Source: Rhynchosporium graminicola (lineage: Eukaryota > Ascomycota > Leotiomycetes > Helotiales > Ploettnerulaceae). From it: a stretch of 64,000 nucleotides of DNA. The notes under the pieces were generated by a model, which saw nothing but the letters and a program-made list of their open reading frames with translations, did no database searches and had not been told where the DNA came from. This document shows, piece by piece, positions 23,144-34,606 of the stretch. The stretch is from NCBI GenBank assembly GCA_900074885.1, contig FJUW01000029.1:447962-511961 (forward strand), given 5' to 3'. How positions within the stretch are numbered: the first letter of the stretch is position 1; each line of letters starts with the position of its first letter. The position numbers were made by a program, and so were the translations under genes.

Positions 23144-23582
23144 ATGGCGAACGGGTAAATAAGCTCCTCTCAAGCTGCAGAAGTCCCCTACAGAGCCAAC
23201 GATGCTAATCATTGTGTTCTGTCTAGCTGGAGCATCATCATCGGCTTCGTGGTAGTTGCCCTAGCTTGCGTCGCAGGATGGTTCCTCGCACCTAAAGGCG
23301 AGACACAAACGTACGCTCCCGTCATCGTCTTTCATTCTCTCGGAGATCATTCATAGGCTGAGATAGGTTGCAGCTGTGGCTAACAATTATGCAGAATCTG
23401 GCGAAGCTCTCTGATACTATCGTTCGCAAGCTGCTACATCATGTGGGGTTTGTATTTCTATCTCGCCTTGGGGAAGACAACTTACTGATACCGCCTGCTT
23501 AGCGATTACGTTCCTGGCGCAATGGCATCCGCTCATCGAGCCTCGAGCTTCCGGTCTAAGAAATCATACGGTGAAGGGCTGA
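23144..23582 (+). CDS. VMA9: V-type ATPase subunit e (Vma9-like)
   Basis: This very small gene has four exons, 23144-23154 (11 nt), 23227-23310, 23395-23447 and 23503-23582, with consistent phases, encoding 75 residues. The protein starts MANGWSIIIGFVVVALACV and has two membrane helices. Between and within them are WFLAPKGETQTIWRSS and the conserved SFASCYIMWAITFLAQWHPL, ending HTVKG. This matches the Vo-sector subunit e needed to assemble the vacuolar proton pump. It is too small and too split to show as one open frame. Confidence 0.9.
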
Positions 23583-23901
23583 TGGGATGGGGAATAGACA
23601 GCTGGCAAGGCACGAATGGTAGAAGGGTGTATGAATGTACAATTTGGCGTTGATGATAGGAGATTATAACTTGGGCTTTCATAAGTCATGTATATTGATA
23701 TGGAATAGGAGACTGTCACACTGCTGATGCGAGGATAGCTTGTGAAAAGGCAAAGATGAAGAGGAGATATGGATGGATCATCAATCGTTGCATCTGATAG
23801 GCGATTGGCATGCCGGCATATTGCTATTCAGAGTACCTTATGCGTGCCAAGACAAGCGCATCAAGCAGAAACAAGATTGAATCAATGTGATTTCCTTACT
23901 A
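23583..23901. other. convergent spacer between VMA9 and ARV1
   Basis: The 3' ends of two convergent genes face each other here. No distinct terminator signal is visible. Confidence 0.5.
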
Positions 23902-24873
23902 CTATCCTAACCCCAATCTACCGCCCCATTCTCGCCCCAACTCAATCAGAGCCCAGAGCGCCTTCCCATCAGCTGCAACCCCAGAATCACCCACCGTATC
24001 AACCCCATCTAATCCCACCACCCACAAAATGCCTCTACCGACCATCCACCTACTGATCGCTCCAACTGTCGCCAGAATTGCCGTTGTTCCATATCCGCAA
24101 TCCAGCAAGATCTTCAGCGCCTCTACATTATTCGCAACTACAGCCCAGCCCAAAGATCTTGCAGCAGCAGGGACATCATATTCCCAAATAACCATCAAGA
24201 TAGGAAACAGCTTTGTAGACGAAGATACTAGTAAAGCGGTGCTGACTGAGTTCGGCCGCGAATAGCGCGGGATGAGACCGAACAATACTAGAGGCGACAG
24301 GGATGAAGAGGTAAGGAATCGAATCGACATGTGGAAGGCAAGAGTAGATAAGGCGCATAAGATGAGGAAGAAAACATATTGGAAGACTATTGGTTGCTGG
24401 GCGAGTCGGAGGAAGTTGTTGTCTGTCGTTGGAGGGGTGGAAGAGGTTTGCTTCTCGATTCGTGCCCATGTTAGATAGACGTCGAAGAGCAAGAGGAGAA
24501 CTCCAAGACGGATTATAGATGGCTATATCTAATGTTAGCAGACATTCAATAGATACATCACAGATAGATGGGGAGACGTACATCGAATTGATCATGTTCG
24601 CGCATCAGAGTATTATGCAGTAAATGCCGGTATACCTGCGGACGTTAGCTACGGTCCAAGTGCCAAAATAGACCATTTACCTACTTGCGGTTTGATCAAA
24701 ACCAGATCTATAAAGAGCACCACATTATCATGCTCCACGTATTTATCGCAAAACCGCCCGCAGTTCCTGCATACTGTAAGACGCACTCCTTGGCCGCTGG
24801 ACTTGTCATCTGCACCGGAATACTCAGTATACAGAGTCTTGACAGGAAAACGACATTCTATGCAGATGGGCAT
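23902..24873 (-). CDS. ARV1: ARV1-like lipid/GPI homeostasis protein
   Basis: Three exons, 24873-24685, 24635-24582 and 24522-23902, give 287 residues. The N-terminal Arv1 homology domain carries the zinc-ribbon pairs CIEC (4-7) and CRNC (35-38), followed by KYVEHDNVVLFIDLVLIKPQ and YRHLLHNTL. The rest is mostly membrane helices (GVLLLLFDVYLTWARIE, VFQYVFFLILCALSTLAFH). In yeast Arv1 acts in the ER on sterol distribution and on delivery of GPI intermediates. The second half is poorly conserved, as usual. The downstream end ends in glycine-rich GREWGGRLGLG. Confidence 0.88.
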
Positions 24874-25199
24874 TGAACACGCCTAGGTATCCTATGTAAA
24901 TTGAAGGTGTTCCGGGCGCGAACGGAGTGTAGGAGGTATGGATGTTCAAAGTGCTTCGTTTCGACGCGATTTCGCGAGCTGGCCCGTGCCAATGACGCTG
25001 TCGAGAGTTTCCTCGTTTCTGTGTTTACAATTCCCCGCTCTTCACCAATCGAAGGCAGCTTTTCAAACATTAGTATGAAGACTCCGCAGCTCACCTCTGG
25101 ATCTTTGCCGACTGTCGACGAAGCCTCTCTCAAGACTCTCTAAAGCTTCTGAGTTGTCCACATAGTTTGCAGACTTCATCTAGCGAGGACGAGGGCTTT
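24874..25199. other. spacer upstream of ARV1
   Basis: It carries the ARV1 promoter. Small open frames cross on both strands but none has a recognisable motif. Confidence 0.45.
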
Positions 25200-27806
25200 T
25201 TCGTTGCGATCTCAAAATTGCGTTGCCGACCAAGGTGCCACGAATTGCAAGATCAGTTCTTTTTCGAAAGAAGAAACACGAAAAAACAATTGAACAGCTC
25301 AACAATGCCTCACGATTCAGGTTTCAGGAGGAGGTAGAAAACGAAAGCCTTCCCTAGAGCCTCCGTTGTTACCACCGAGCACAAGAGGATGAAGCCAACG
25401 TATCGAGCCTCAGTTGACGATGAAGAAATTGATCCAAATTACAGTCCTACGACTCCAGCAAAAATACCGAAGCGCGGCAGAGTACGATCCCGTAAGTGCA
25501 AGCACAGTTGAAAGCGCTGGGCCAACAGCGAGAAACCGATCATAATCGCTATTTAGCAGACACTCGACGACCATAGACACCAGCATAGTAACATTCGAAA
25601 CACTGCACAAGAACTCCGAGGTCTAGCTGTCGATGACCAGCACCAGAGAGTCTAGATATCGAACAGCAGGTTAAGGATCCTGATCATGGACAGGAACAAC
25701 CCTCAGCTCAAGATCGTTTTATCTCAAATTCCCTGTAAAAGGCCAAGGGGGCCTTGAACTAGAGCCTCAGGCATATTCATCAGAGCCAACAAAGGGCGAA
25801 TCTTTACTCACAGACTAGGTCTCATAATTTAGTCCTAAAGTCGTTGGAAACCAGACAGGTTAATTGTTCATCGAGATTATCTCAGGTCGATACCTCTGGA
25901 GACCCCGAGTCCAGTTTAGTGGCGCTACTGAAGAGGGAGGCCAGAGAGCCAAGACATATACGCTGCGTATAGACCTCCAGCTATTCGCTAAGTGCAAATA
26001 AGTGACTTGCCCATCACATTGCACCGCCCGCCTTCAGGAATACAGATATAGAGGACTGGCCACGGCCATTTCTTGATGGAGTGGAGTCAAGGTGCCCGTG
26101 GACAAACATTTTTCTCGGGTAAGTCAGATCATGATCACACTTCATGATGGCATGCTCATGCCGGCTCAGATCGACAGACTTCCTCCTCTAGCACCACTAG
26201 AGCTCTTGCAAAGAAGTGACACAGGATTTTCCGAAGACTTATTAAGCAGCTTCTTCAGCTAAAGACCACATAAACTCAAAAACTTATCCATGGAAGAAGG
26301 ACCTCTCCTACCCAGACCTTGGAGATCTTTAAGCCTAAGATCTGTGACGACTCATATTCCAATAGCACACTTCCCAGGGCTGTCATCATCGGGTCACCAG
26401 CACTACTTGCTCTACACCATAACCGCGCAAGGGATCTCACTGGTTCAATCCCCCATGCACCCTCTCTTCTATCGTACCCTTCCCAGCTAGATTTTCAAAT
26501 TTAGCTCCTATCTCAAACAGGCGAAAGCGCGTGTTGATCCGGCAAAGCAACCACAAGCGCCTTTCAGGTATAATCAGTCTCTCGATCATCTGCAACCATT
26601 CTGACGATTGCAGCGAGAAAAAGTCAACAAAACGGAGTCCAAAAGCGAAAGTCAACAGCAAACCTCACTAGTCCCTGTTAATACCTGAACGTGTCAGGCC
26701 CTATTCTTCAAGAAGGGAGCCAACCGATATTTCCTCGGTCAGAACATTAATTGTCGACAGCACTCAGAATAATATCGATCAATCGAAAGCACAATCGAGA
26801 AGACAAGTTTAAGACCAAAGAGACGATCGTGCACGAGTTGAGCTTGAACTTGATGCTCAAGAGAGCCGGCTACAACAACTCCAAACAGACCTGGACACCC
26901 GTGAACATGCTCCGATTTATCCCCAGCCTCCAATGCGCTCACATCTTGCCGCTACGAGGTCTGCTGATCACGGCGATGAGTACTATATTGATGGTGAGCA
27001 TAGCTCACTCAATATCTACGATGACGAGTATGTTTCCTCCCAGATTTTCTCGCTGCTTGCTAAATTCATTTTCAGATCTTTAGAAGTCCCAGAAACTCTA
27101 CAGAATAGGAGTTCTCTCAGCACAACTCAATATTGGCCAGCAGGCAATCAAACTCATCACAGCAACGATCGGTATTTCACGCAAGTGCAAATCTGTCACC
27201 TCCAGAAGAACGCATCGTTACTTTTTACGATAGTATGCAAATGCCGTACGTAATAGAGCTTGCACCATGTGAACATTTTCAGCTTCCGGCCGTACCCATC
27301 AAAATGTGTTTAATCTGTACGGGGATTCTCGGTGGCAAACCGACACTGAAAGGAGGTTACAGAATCTCGATCAACTACAGATAACGTCGTCTGTTCCAAG
27401 AATAGATTTCTGTCGGGTCTTGAAGGCGGAGCATGAGCCATTGCTACCTCAATATGCGAGACAACATGGAGCCCCGTTATCATGCTTGTTCTCTGGCGAT
27501 AAGGGGCTCCTGAACACTTCCCTCTATTCATCTGTGACAGTGAAGAAGGGGGCGGATACCGCTACTACGGTACACATGGAGAGCCGCGGGACTTACACAA
27601 CCTTGGTAGGAGTGAGACGTGTTGCGTCCCCGATTATGTGCAACGACAGTTGGCCAAGCTACTTGGTACGCAGGCTGGTCATGGAAAGTCGCGAAGTGCA
27701 CTTGATACTCTTACAAATGCGTGGTCCCGTGTGCAAATGGAAATGGATTGATGAGGATAGCGGAGATCTTATCGAATACGATAGCACCCAGGAAGATGAG
27801 CTTTGA
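25200..27806 (+). pseudogene. decayed coiled-coil gene of unknown family
   Basis: Several stretches look strongly protein-coding but sit in different frames and are cut by stops. Examples: a Lys/Glu-rich run FRKKKHEKTIEQLNNASRF (about 25262-25318), LDIEQQVKDPDHGQEQ after 25650, EDWPRPFLDGVESRCPW (about 26052-26102), a run with LKQAKARVDPAKQPQAPF then a TGA (about 26514-26602), and a heptad-like ARVELELDAQESRLQQLQ (about 26830-26885). The end includes RQLAKLLGTQAGHGKSR, then GDLIEYDSTQEDEL with a stop at 27806. Some stops could come from CAG to TAG or CGA to TGA changes, as RIP would cause. I do not recognise the ancestral family, and the limits are approximate. Confidence 0.45.
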
Positions 27807-29148
27807 GAATTTATGACGAGGTAAATTACATTAAATGAAGCTGAAGAATCTACACGAGACGAGATGATGGATGCATTCCATAGGGTATGAATTGTTATTT
27901 GCTAGGCCTACTAGAAGGAGAGCAGCTAATGCACTCAAACGGATTATAATCACAAGTCCTCAATCGATCAATTTTACGGATATCTGCAGTGCACATGATA
28001 TGATACTCGCTTCTACAAAAAGCTTGTTTCTGAGCATTGTAGAGTTCAGAGACAGAGGCAGAGGCAGAGGCGAGGATGAAGCTGTTCTGCGAGGCTGAGT
28101 ACATCGTGGAGAAATCACCTCGCAGCAATTTCGTATTACTTTTCACACTACCATGACTGGAGCTCGGTACATCGAGGGAGATTAATTATACCGTTGTTTT
28201 CGATCACCACTCGTTCCTAGCAAGCTGAAGTTGGACTTCCAAGGATATCCAATTCGAGTCATGAGCCCTACCAACCTCGCCCAACATCGTTACTTACTTC
28301 ATAGTATTGCGCTCGCCAAGCGAGAGTGTCAAAACTCTTTCACAGAAATTGACAGATACGATTGATCTATTCAGCTACCTTTGGAATTTTCGGGTTTCAA
28401 CGAAGTCAGAAATTCGGTCAAGTTGCTTTCGATACTGTGGTTTGGCCCTATGTTATGTAAACAAATATCACGTGACTAGCTAAATAGAAATCTTTCATGA
28501 GGTTTCACATTGCTTCGCATCGAGCTGTTCTTCAAAATTCATACATACTTGACAATATCTTGTCTGGTTTCAGACGAGAACTGTCATATTCTACACTCCT
28601 CAGACTGTCATGTTTTCCTCGATAGTCTTACAGCAGACTGAAAACCACGACTTTGGGTGACTCTCAATTTTCATTCCAAGGATTTTAGTAAGAAAGTCTC
28701 CACCTCTCGCCATCGTGAATACCAAATGCGTCTTGAGGTTTTAGCGGCGCTCAGTAACCTCAGTACCGGGGATCCTTTTACCCTTTTCGTCATAGCTTCC
28801 TTCCCTGCCAATATGGCAATTGAGCACACGACCATGGTTACAAGCGGGCCTTTGTCTAACTGGACGACTTCGACGACATACTAAGTTAAGAACGCTTACA
28901 CGTTACGAGATTGCAGTTTTCCACTCCTTAGACGGGTCCTCCGACGGACTTCTGTTCCGGTAAGAGGTCGGCTGGTTGGTTAAAATGGAAATTATTCTCC
29001 GTGAACACCAGCAGACACCGTCGTGACAAGTAAGAGCGGGTAATAAAACCGTTGCCGCTCTAGTTGCAACTCATAAGTACAAAATATAGCCATGTCTTCA
29101 AATATTTCTGGCTTATCAGTCTAAGTTTGACCACCCAGCCCGTATAAG
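27807..29148. other. gene-free region upstream of the oxygenase gene
   Basis: About 1.3 kb with no supported gene. A 75-codon frame at 28657-28884 lacks recognisable features. It includes the oxygenase promoter. Confidence 0.5.
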
Positions 29149-30236
29149 ATGTCTACCTCTTTTTCGTCCCTTCCAATCGTCTCCCTTGCTGCTCTCAAGT
29201 CTTTCTCGCCTAGCCCGGACGACTTGAAAGCTTTAGCCTCACAGCTGAACGAGGTCTTTTCAACCACTGGTTTCGCATATCTCACAGATCTGCCACTCAC
29301 ATATACTCACGATGATGTCTTCAGACTTTGTGATGAGTTTTTCGGTCCTAATGGATTATCCATGGACGAGAAGATGAAGCTTGCGAAGAAGACTTTCGTT
29401 CCTACAAATTGCAATACCTATAGAGGGTATGTCAATTTGCATCTCGATACGCAATCACCAGCTAAAGACCTAGATATTTCCCGCCGCAGGAGGGTGATGA
29501 CAACCTCAAAGAAGGCTTTGAATTAGGCACACCCACCAGCAGACATAGCGAATCAGCCATGGGCACTTCCGAGTTCGATCTTACGGAGCCGAATGTCTTC
29601 CCTCCGTCTCCTGAGGAGTTCCATACTCGTTGCAAGACATTACATAACGAGCTCCAAAATCTCTCAGCCCAACTTGTTTCTCTAGTAGCCGTCGCTCTTG
29701 GCAAACCATCGTCATTCTTTAGTCACTACCTCGAAGATTCCCTGAGCACCCTCCGACTCCTCCACTATCCTCCAATTCCAGAGTCTAGACAGCAGGAAAT
29801 AGTCTGTACGCCGCATACGGATTCGGGAATTCTCACTTTGCTGCATCAAGACGAAACTGGCGGACTTGAGGTCGAGAATTGTAAAGGGGATTGGATCCCC
29901 GCACCGTACGTACTGGGAAGCATAGTTGTCAATATTGGCGATTTGCTAGCTAGAGTGAGCGGCGGAAGATGGATCGCTACTTATTATCATCGAGTCCGAT
30001 CTTCGAAGAAGCAAGGAGTCGAGCCCAAGGAACGCTACTCGGTACCCTTTTTCTTTGAGCCTGGATTGGAATGTGTGGTGCAGAGCATTGATGGCGGTAA
30101 GGTGGTGTATGGTGAGCATCTGTTGGGCAAGATGAAGGGTTGGGTAGAGTTCCAGAATGCGAGTGTTGTTAGGCCAAATGATGTGTTGTCTAGAGCAGAC
30201 CGTGAGCTCCGTAATAGTTTGGTGGAAGTTCTCTGA
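29149..30236 (+). CDS. 2-oxoglutarate/Fe(II)-dependent dioxygenase
   Basis: Two exons, 29149-29426 and 29474-30236, join to 346 residues. The N-terminal domain starts LPIVSLAALKSF, as in the isopenicillin N synthase-like group. The catalytic core shows the iron ligands His207 and Asp209 (CTPHTDSGILTLL) and His265 (ATYYHRVRSS), and the 2-oxoglutarate-binding Arg280/Ser282 pair (ERYSVPFFFEPG). Members hydroxylate, desaturate or cyclise small molecules; the substrate is unknown. No biosynthetic backbone gene lies nearby, so a secondary-metabolite role is not supported. It lies downstream of the decayed gene. Confidence 0.88.
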
Positions 30237-32067
30237 GGTCCGAACATACACCTACGCTTTCGCTTACTTTGATGTAGCTCAAATCGAGGAGCAGTCATTC
30301 TTACCATCTGCCCAGGTTGATAATCTCGATGCAGGGGAACTGGCATTTTCAATTTGCATCATTTGACCAGTATCACAGGCACTTGCTTAACATATTCCTG
30401 GTAAACCATGGCTCGTGAATTTCCCAAGACCCAGTGCATTGTGTTCATTAAATAGTCTTCAAGAGGATACCCTGTAGTCTGATGTCAAGGTTGCAGTAGG
30501 GCCTAGGGTGCGCCCAAATAGGGATCAGGCAATGATGGATGTATTTACTCGAATCCATGAAGTTCCCGCTGGATCTAATCTGATCTACTCGGAAGAAGCA
30601 AACGTCTTGGTGCAAAAGTGACCACAAGGTCCGAGTATCGAGCGGAGCGTAGCCGTGCAGGAGAAGGAGAAGAAGAAGAAGAAGAAGAAGGGAGAGTGTA
30701 TGTGTGAATCTGCTGCTCTAACCAGCTCGCCAGTTTAGGTACATAAAGCGGATACACTTCCCTCCAACTCGGGCTTTTGTAAGGCGCTCAGCTTGCTCAA
30801 ACTTGACCAAAGTTATTCATATCTAAGAATAGACTACCTAGACTACACAATGGATCGCAACAGCACATCATCGACGGCTCCTGGCAACGGGAGCCCAGCC
30901 TGCCTTACTGGCACTCACTAGCTAGGGCAGCACCCTAAACCGCATGGTTGAGTGCCTCAATCCTTCCTCTTTCAGCCGAAATGACTCGCGATTTGTCTCA
31001 TAAAAATATCCATACAGTGATGAAGCTACTTCTGTGCAAACTTATACTACTACCGGCTTGCAAGTACAACACATTCACTCGAGCTCACCCCTGGCAATCT
31101 ATCAACCTTGACCTTGACGAAATACACCCATGATGGTGTATCTATCAGCAGTAGTCCCTTCTTTACCGTCGGAGCTGATCTCTCACGATCAGAGCGGAAC
31201 CACGTTACTACTATATTACTAGGAGCGGCAAAACTTGGATCGAAATCCAATCCCACTGCTGGATGATTCTACAACTTTGGACGACGGAGATACTTCTCCC
31301 ACCCCAGCTCGAAAACTCACACTCGAGGCTCGGCTAACTCCTCATGCGCAATCCCAACCTGAGGGCTGGTTGTACGAAACCTCTCGCGACAACGAGACAC
31401 TAGCCGAGAGCTTGGCCACAACACCTGATAAAATTGGTACAGCATACGATACTGGAATGGAAGGAAACTATGCATGGGTTTTTCTCGTGTGATAAAAGTC
31501 CAACGGAAGCAATAACGGAACATCAGTGAGTCGAAGCAGAAACATCGCAGAAAGATCGCACAGGATCCAAATCACAGCACAGATCAAATCCCTTCAAGAA
31601 TAGGGGCTTCAAAGAATGTCTCCACCGAATTCAAGATCTTATCACATCACAAGATGTCTATATGCCACGAAACCACCAGATACTCTTCACCCTACTCAGT
31701 ACTTGAGATAAACCTCCTAGTCCAAATGAAATTTTGAACTGCTCTTCTAGCTGAAGCGATCGTCCAAATCAAATTCATACTCGAAGTCTCATGTCCAATG
31801 ATATCCTATTGCCAACCGCCAACTCATAACGCCTGACCCAATGCGCCTCGCCTCGGTTGCATACAGTTGACCGAAATCCACAAAATACATGCAGCAAGCA
31901 CGCACGCTCAGAAAAAAAGAAAAAAAAAATCTATGTTCTCGAACGAAGGGTTCAGGAATCCCAAGCTTGAATCACGCTCAAGTTCAAATGCACCATTCCT
32001 CTGCACACAGCCTGTCTCCTCCCCTACTTCCTAGCCATTCCGAATTCACTTTTAATCCACAAGCCCT
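30237..32067. other. long gene-free region
   Basis: About 1.8 kb without a supported gene. It includes a GAA/AAG microsatellite at about 30665-30690 and an A-rich run near 31910-31930. An 85-codon frame at 31235-31492 is too short and featureless to call. Confidence 0.5.
30665..30690. repeat. AAG/GAA trinucleotide microsatellite
   Basis: A run of about eight AAG units. Confidence 0.85.
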
Positions 32068-33987
32068 CTAATCACTCTTTCCCCCCTTCGCCCCAGCCGT
32101 AGTCCGTCCCCTGATAACACAGTCTAAATCCTTCCTTCCCGTCCCGCCCACCGGCGTAGCCGATCTCAGCCTTCCAGGACTCAATTCAAAGCCCCTCCCA
32201 TCATCACTCCCCGTTCCATCCAGCAGCTCAATCAGATCAGGTTGCGAATCGATTCTACCGCCCCCCTTCGGCGTCCCGGGAGTAACAGTAGCCATTCTCC
32301 TCACCCACCCTTCGATAGCCGCAGCCGCGTTCTCGAGTCCTAGGCCTTGGCCTGCACTCAGTGTCGCGGAGCCGCTGCCATTGGGGTTGTTATAAGAGGA
32401 AGAGCCACTATTTGCTCCTTCGGAAATGCTAGCCAGGTCGTCCGAGAATCCGAAATGTGCTGCGTCGCCACCGGATATTGAGCGTGAAGGTAGGGATTCC
32501 ATCGTTAGGCCGGGAATGTGTTTCCGCGCCCATGAGTTGAGACCATCGTTCCCGGGCCCAGGGCGACGTACGTTCTTCCCAAAAGTGCCTACACCGCCGG
32601 GACCGCGCATCCAGCCTAAGCGGTCTGCTGCTTCGCCGACACTTTCGCGACGAACGCGTGTGGTAGTTTTATGAGGAAAATAACTTCCGATCGACCCAAT
32701 GAAAATGGAGGGTCGGGGTCCGAGACTACTTGATTGACGTGATGGGGTGCTGGCCGTGCTGGCCGTTTGGTCGTTTGATGTAGACTGAGCTAGACGAGTA
32801 AGTTCAGATGATTCTCGAGGTGTTGATGCAATCGAGGGCGTGACTGTACTCTTTCTCCGCCGTGGTGGAAAGTATCCTAAAGTTTTGCGTGGCATACGTC
32901 CTATTTCAACAGGTTTCGAATTTGGTGATGAGTCGATAAGAACCCAGCGTACATGGACCCACGGGTTCTCATTTTCTTCGGAAAGTTCTGCAGATTTCCC
33001 GCTTCGAGTAGTTCCTGGCCATGATGAGTCACCTCCATTGGGAAATGGAGTCTCTTCGATACCTGGTGTTGGAGCAAGGAGATCTACTCCTTGATATGGA
33101 TATTCCGATGATGGCGCATCACATGGTCGCCCCTTGACTGTACATGCATCCACTGGCAGTACAACTGTCTTCCGGACCTGTACCGAATCGTTCGGCCAAA
33201 ACCGGTTCGCTTTCCTGAAGACATCCGGCTTGCAATTATACCTCAAAATCACGCCCTGCAGTGTGTCCTGTTTCTGCACATGATGTACATAGACCAGTGC
33301 TTGGTCATCTTCCTGCGAGCTTCCTGGCCTCAGATCTTCCGTCGACGTCCTCCTCTTGTAATTGCCACTAGTGTCCGGCAACCTATCCTCATCTCTCCCC
33401 TCAAGAACTCCTGCCCGCTTCCTCTGCATCAGCGCCGCCTGTAATTCCTCCGTGCTTCCCGTACCAATTCCACCATCTGTCTTTCTCCACGCAGAGCTTG
33501 ATGGTCCCCATTTATCCGGTGTTTTCGCCTTTCCCAGCGTAGTTTTCCTGTTCCTTGAACTTGAAGTTGTTGGCCGCGCGTCGCTGTCACTTTCTCCCTC
33601 TACAGCTCCCAGAACCGAATTTGCTATCCCTTGTAAGGCAGTCCAGCTACTCATCCACCCACCCTGCCATACCCCTCCTACATTGACCGGGCTGGATGTC
33701 CCTCCTCTTCCATCCCGGGGCGGAGCAAGCAAGCCACCTACCGGTCTTCCGTTTTGGTTCCCTGTGCTATGATTGGAAACGGTCCTGCTTGGATGTTTCG
33801 AAGGTAAGGGACTGGCAGCTCTACTTCCTCCAGGGGTGCTAGTAGCAGACGTACTCACCAGCTCCTGCTCTGTCGATACAAGCCTCTTATTGCGTGGCCG
33901 GATAGTAGAGCTGGGGATAGGATTCTGGTTATCCCTGATCAAGGGTTCGGAGCGCGGATTCGAGGTGATAGATGAAGATGGTCTCAT
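32068..33987 (-). CDS. intracellular LysM-domain protein
   Basis: A single exon encodes 639 residues. There is no signal peptide. One LysM-like module lies at about residues 233-281 (VYVHHVQKQDTLQGVILRYN to VLPVD). The rest is low complexity, rich in Ser, Pro, Arg and Gly and probably disordered. A WVHVRWVLID strand and PRKTLGYFPPRRRK follow the module. Fungi carry such cytosolic LysM proteins with unknown role, distinct from secreted chitin-binding effectors. Function is not assignable. Confidence 0.8.
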   Translation of the reverse strand: MRPSSSITSNPRSEPLIRDNQNPIPSSTIRPRNKRLVSTEQELVSTSATSTPGGSRAASPLPSKHPSRTVSNHSTGNQNGRPVGGLLAPPRDGRGGTSSPVNVGGVWQGGWMSSWTALQGIANSVLGAVEGESDSDARPTTSSSRNRKTTLGKAKTPDKWGPSSSAWRKTDGGIGTGSTEELQAALMQRKRAGVLEGRDEDRLPDTSGNYKRRTSTEDLRPGSSQEDDQALVYVHHVQKQDTLQGVILRYNCKPDVFRKANRFWPNDSVQVRKTVVLPVDACTVKGRPCDAPSSEYPYQGVDLLAPTPGIEETPFPNGGDSSWPGTTRSGKSAELSEENENPWVHVRWVLIDSSPNSKPVEIGRMPRKTLGYFPPRRRKSTVTPSIASTPRESSELTRLAQSTSNDQTASTASTPSRQSSSLGPRPSIFIGSIGSYFPHKTTTRVRRESVGEAADRLGWMRGPGGVGTFGKNVRRPGPGNDGLNSWARKHIPGLTMESLPSRSISGGDAAHFGFSDDLASISEGANSGSSSYNNPNGSGSATLSAGQGLGLENAAAAIEGWVRRMATVTPGTPKGGGRIDSQPDLIELLDGTGSDDGRGFELSPGRLRSATPVGGTGRKDLDCVIRGRTTAGAKGGKSD

Positions 33988-34606
33988 GATTTCGACAGGG
34001 CCTTGGATCTCGGCTGCGATTCGTATTCAAGAGTCGTGGCCAGGTCCTTGGTCGCGGGCCTTCCGCTCTTGAGACTTGCATTCATGTGAGCTAGATTGAT
34101 AGAACTGGTGGTCGAGGCTGATTTATGGACCTGACATCTCGGGATCATTAAGGTGAGCGAGCTTTGGCATAATTTGAGAAAGCTGTGAAAGTTCGCAGGC
34201 GTGTAAGGCGATCGGTGGGCTGGTGATGGAGATGGCAACGAGGGTCGTAGTGGTTTGGGTTAGGTGGCTCCTACGCCGGTCAGTTCGTCATTTCTAGCGA
34301 GCAGCGCTGCAAGTATCCGCCGGGTTCCCGCTTTTAGGTGCTTCAGCTGCAATGCAGCTACAAGGAGCAGTCAGAGCGCAGGGAGGGATCAACATCATCC
34401 TTTATCACAGGTCAAATTAATATTTTTCTATCGGGTCATTTCACAATTATTTTTTGGTTCCTTAAGAACAGTCCTGTACGTTCCATACCCGTTCACTGAA
34501 ATATAGTTATACATTCCGATATCCCCAAAACTGGCTGAGCAAGCGAGATCAATACACTCCTAGAACGAGAACGCCTTCGCCTTTTCCTACCTCCTTGGCT
34601 AAGAAA
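33988..34606. other. spacer between the LysM and FarA-like genes
   Basis: Both genes run on the minus strand, so this holds the LysM gene promoter and the regulator 3' flank. Nothing else is visible. Confidence 0.5.

Noticed and set aside
26739..27806. Intact gene from the frames at 26933-27253 and 27306-27806
   Set aside because: Coding-like content jumps between frames without plausible splice sites, so a decayed gene fits better.
29149..33987. Secondary-metabolite cluster around the 2OG-Fe(II) oxygenase
   Set aside because: No synthase, synthetase, terpene cyclase, P450 or dedicated transporter lies nearby; the next genes are a LysM protein and a general regulator.
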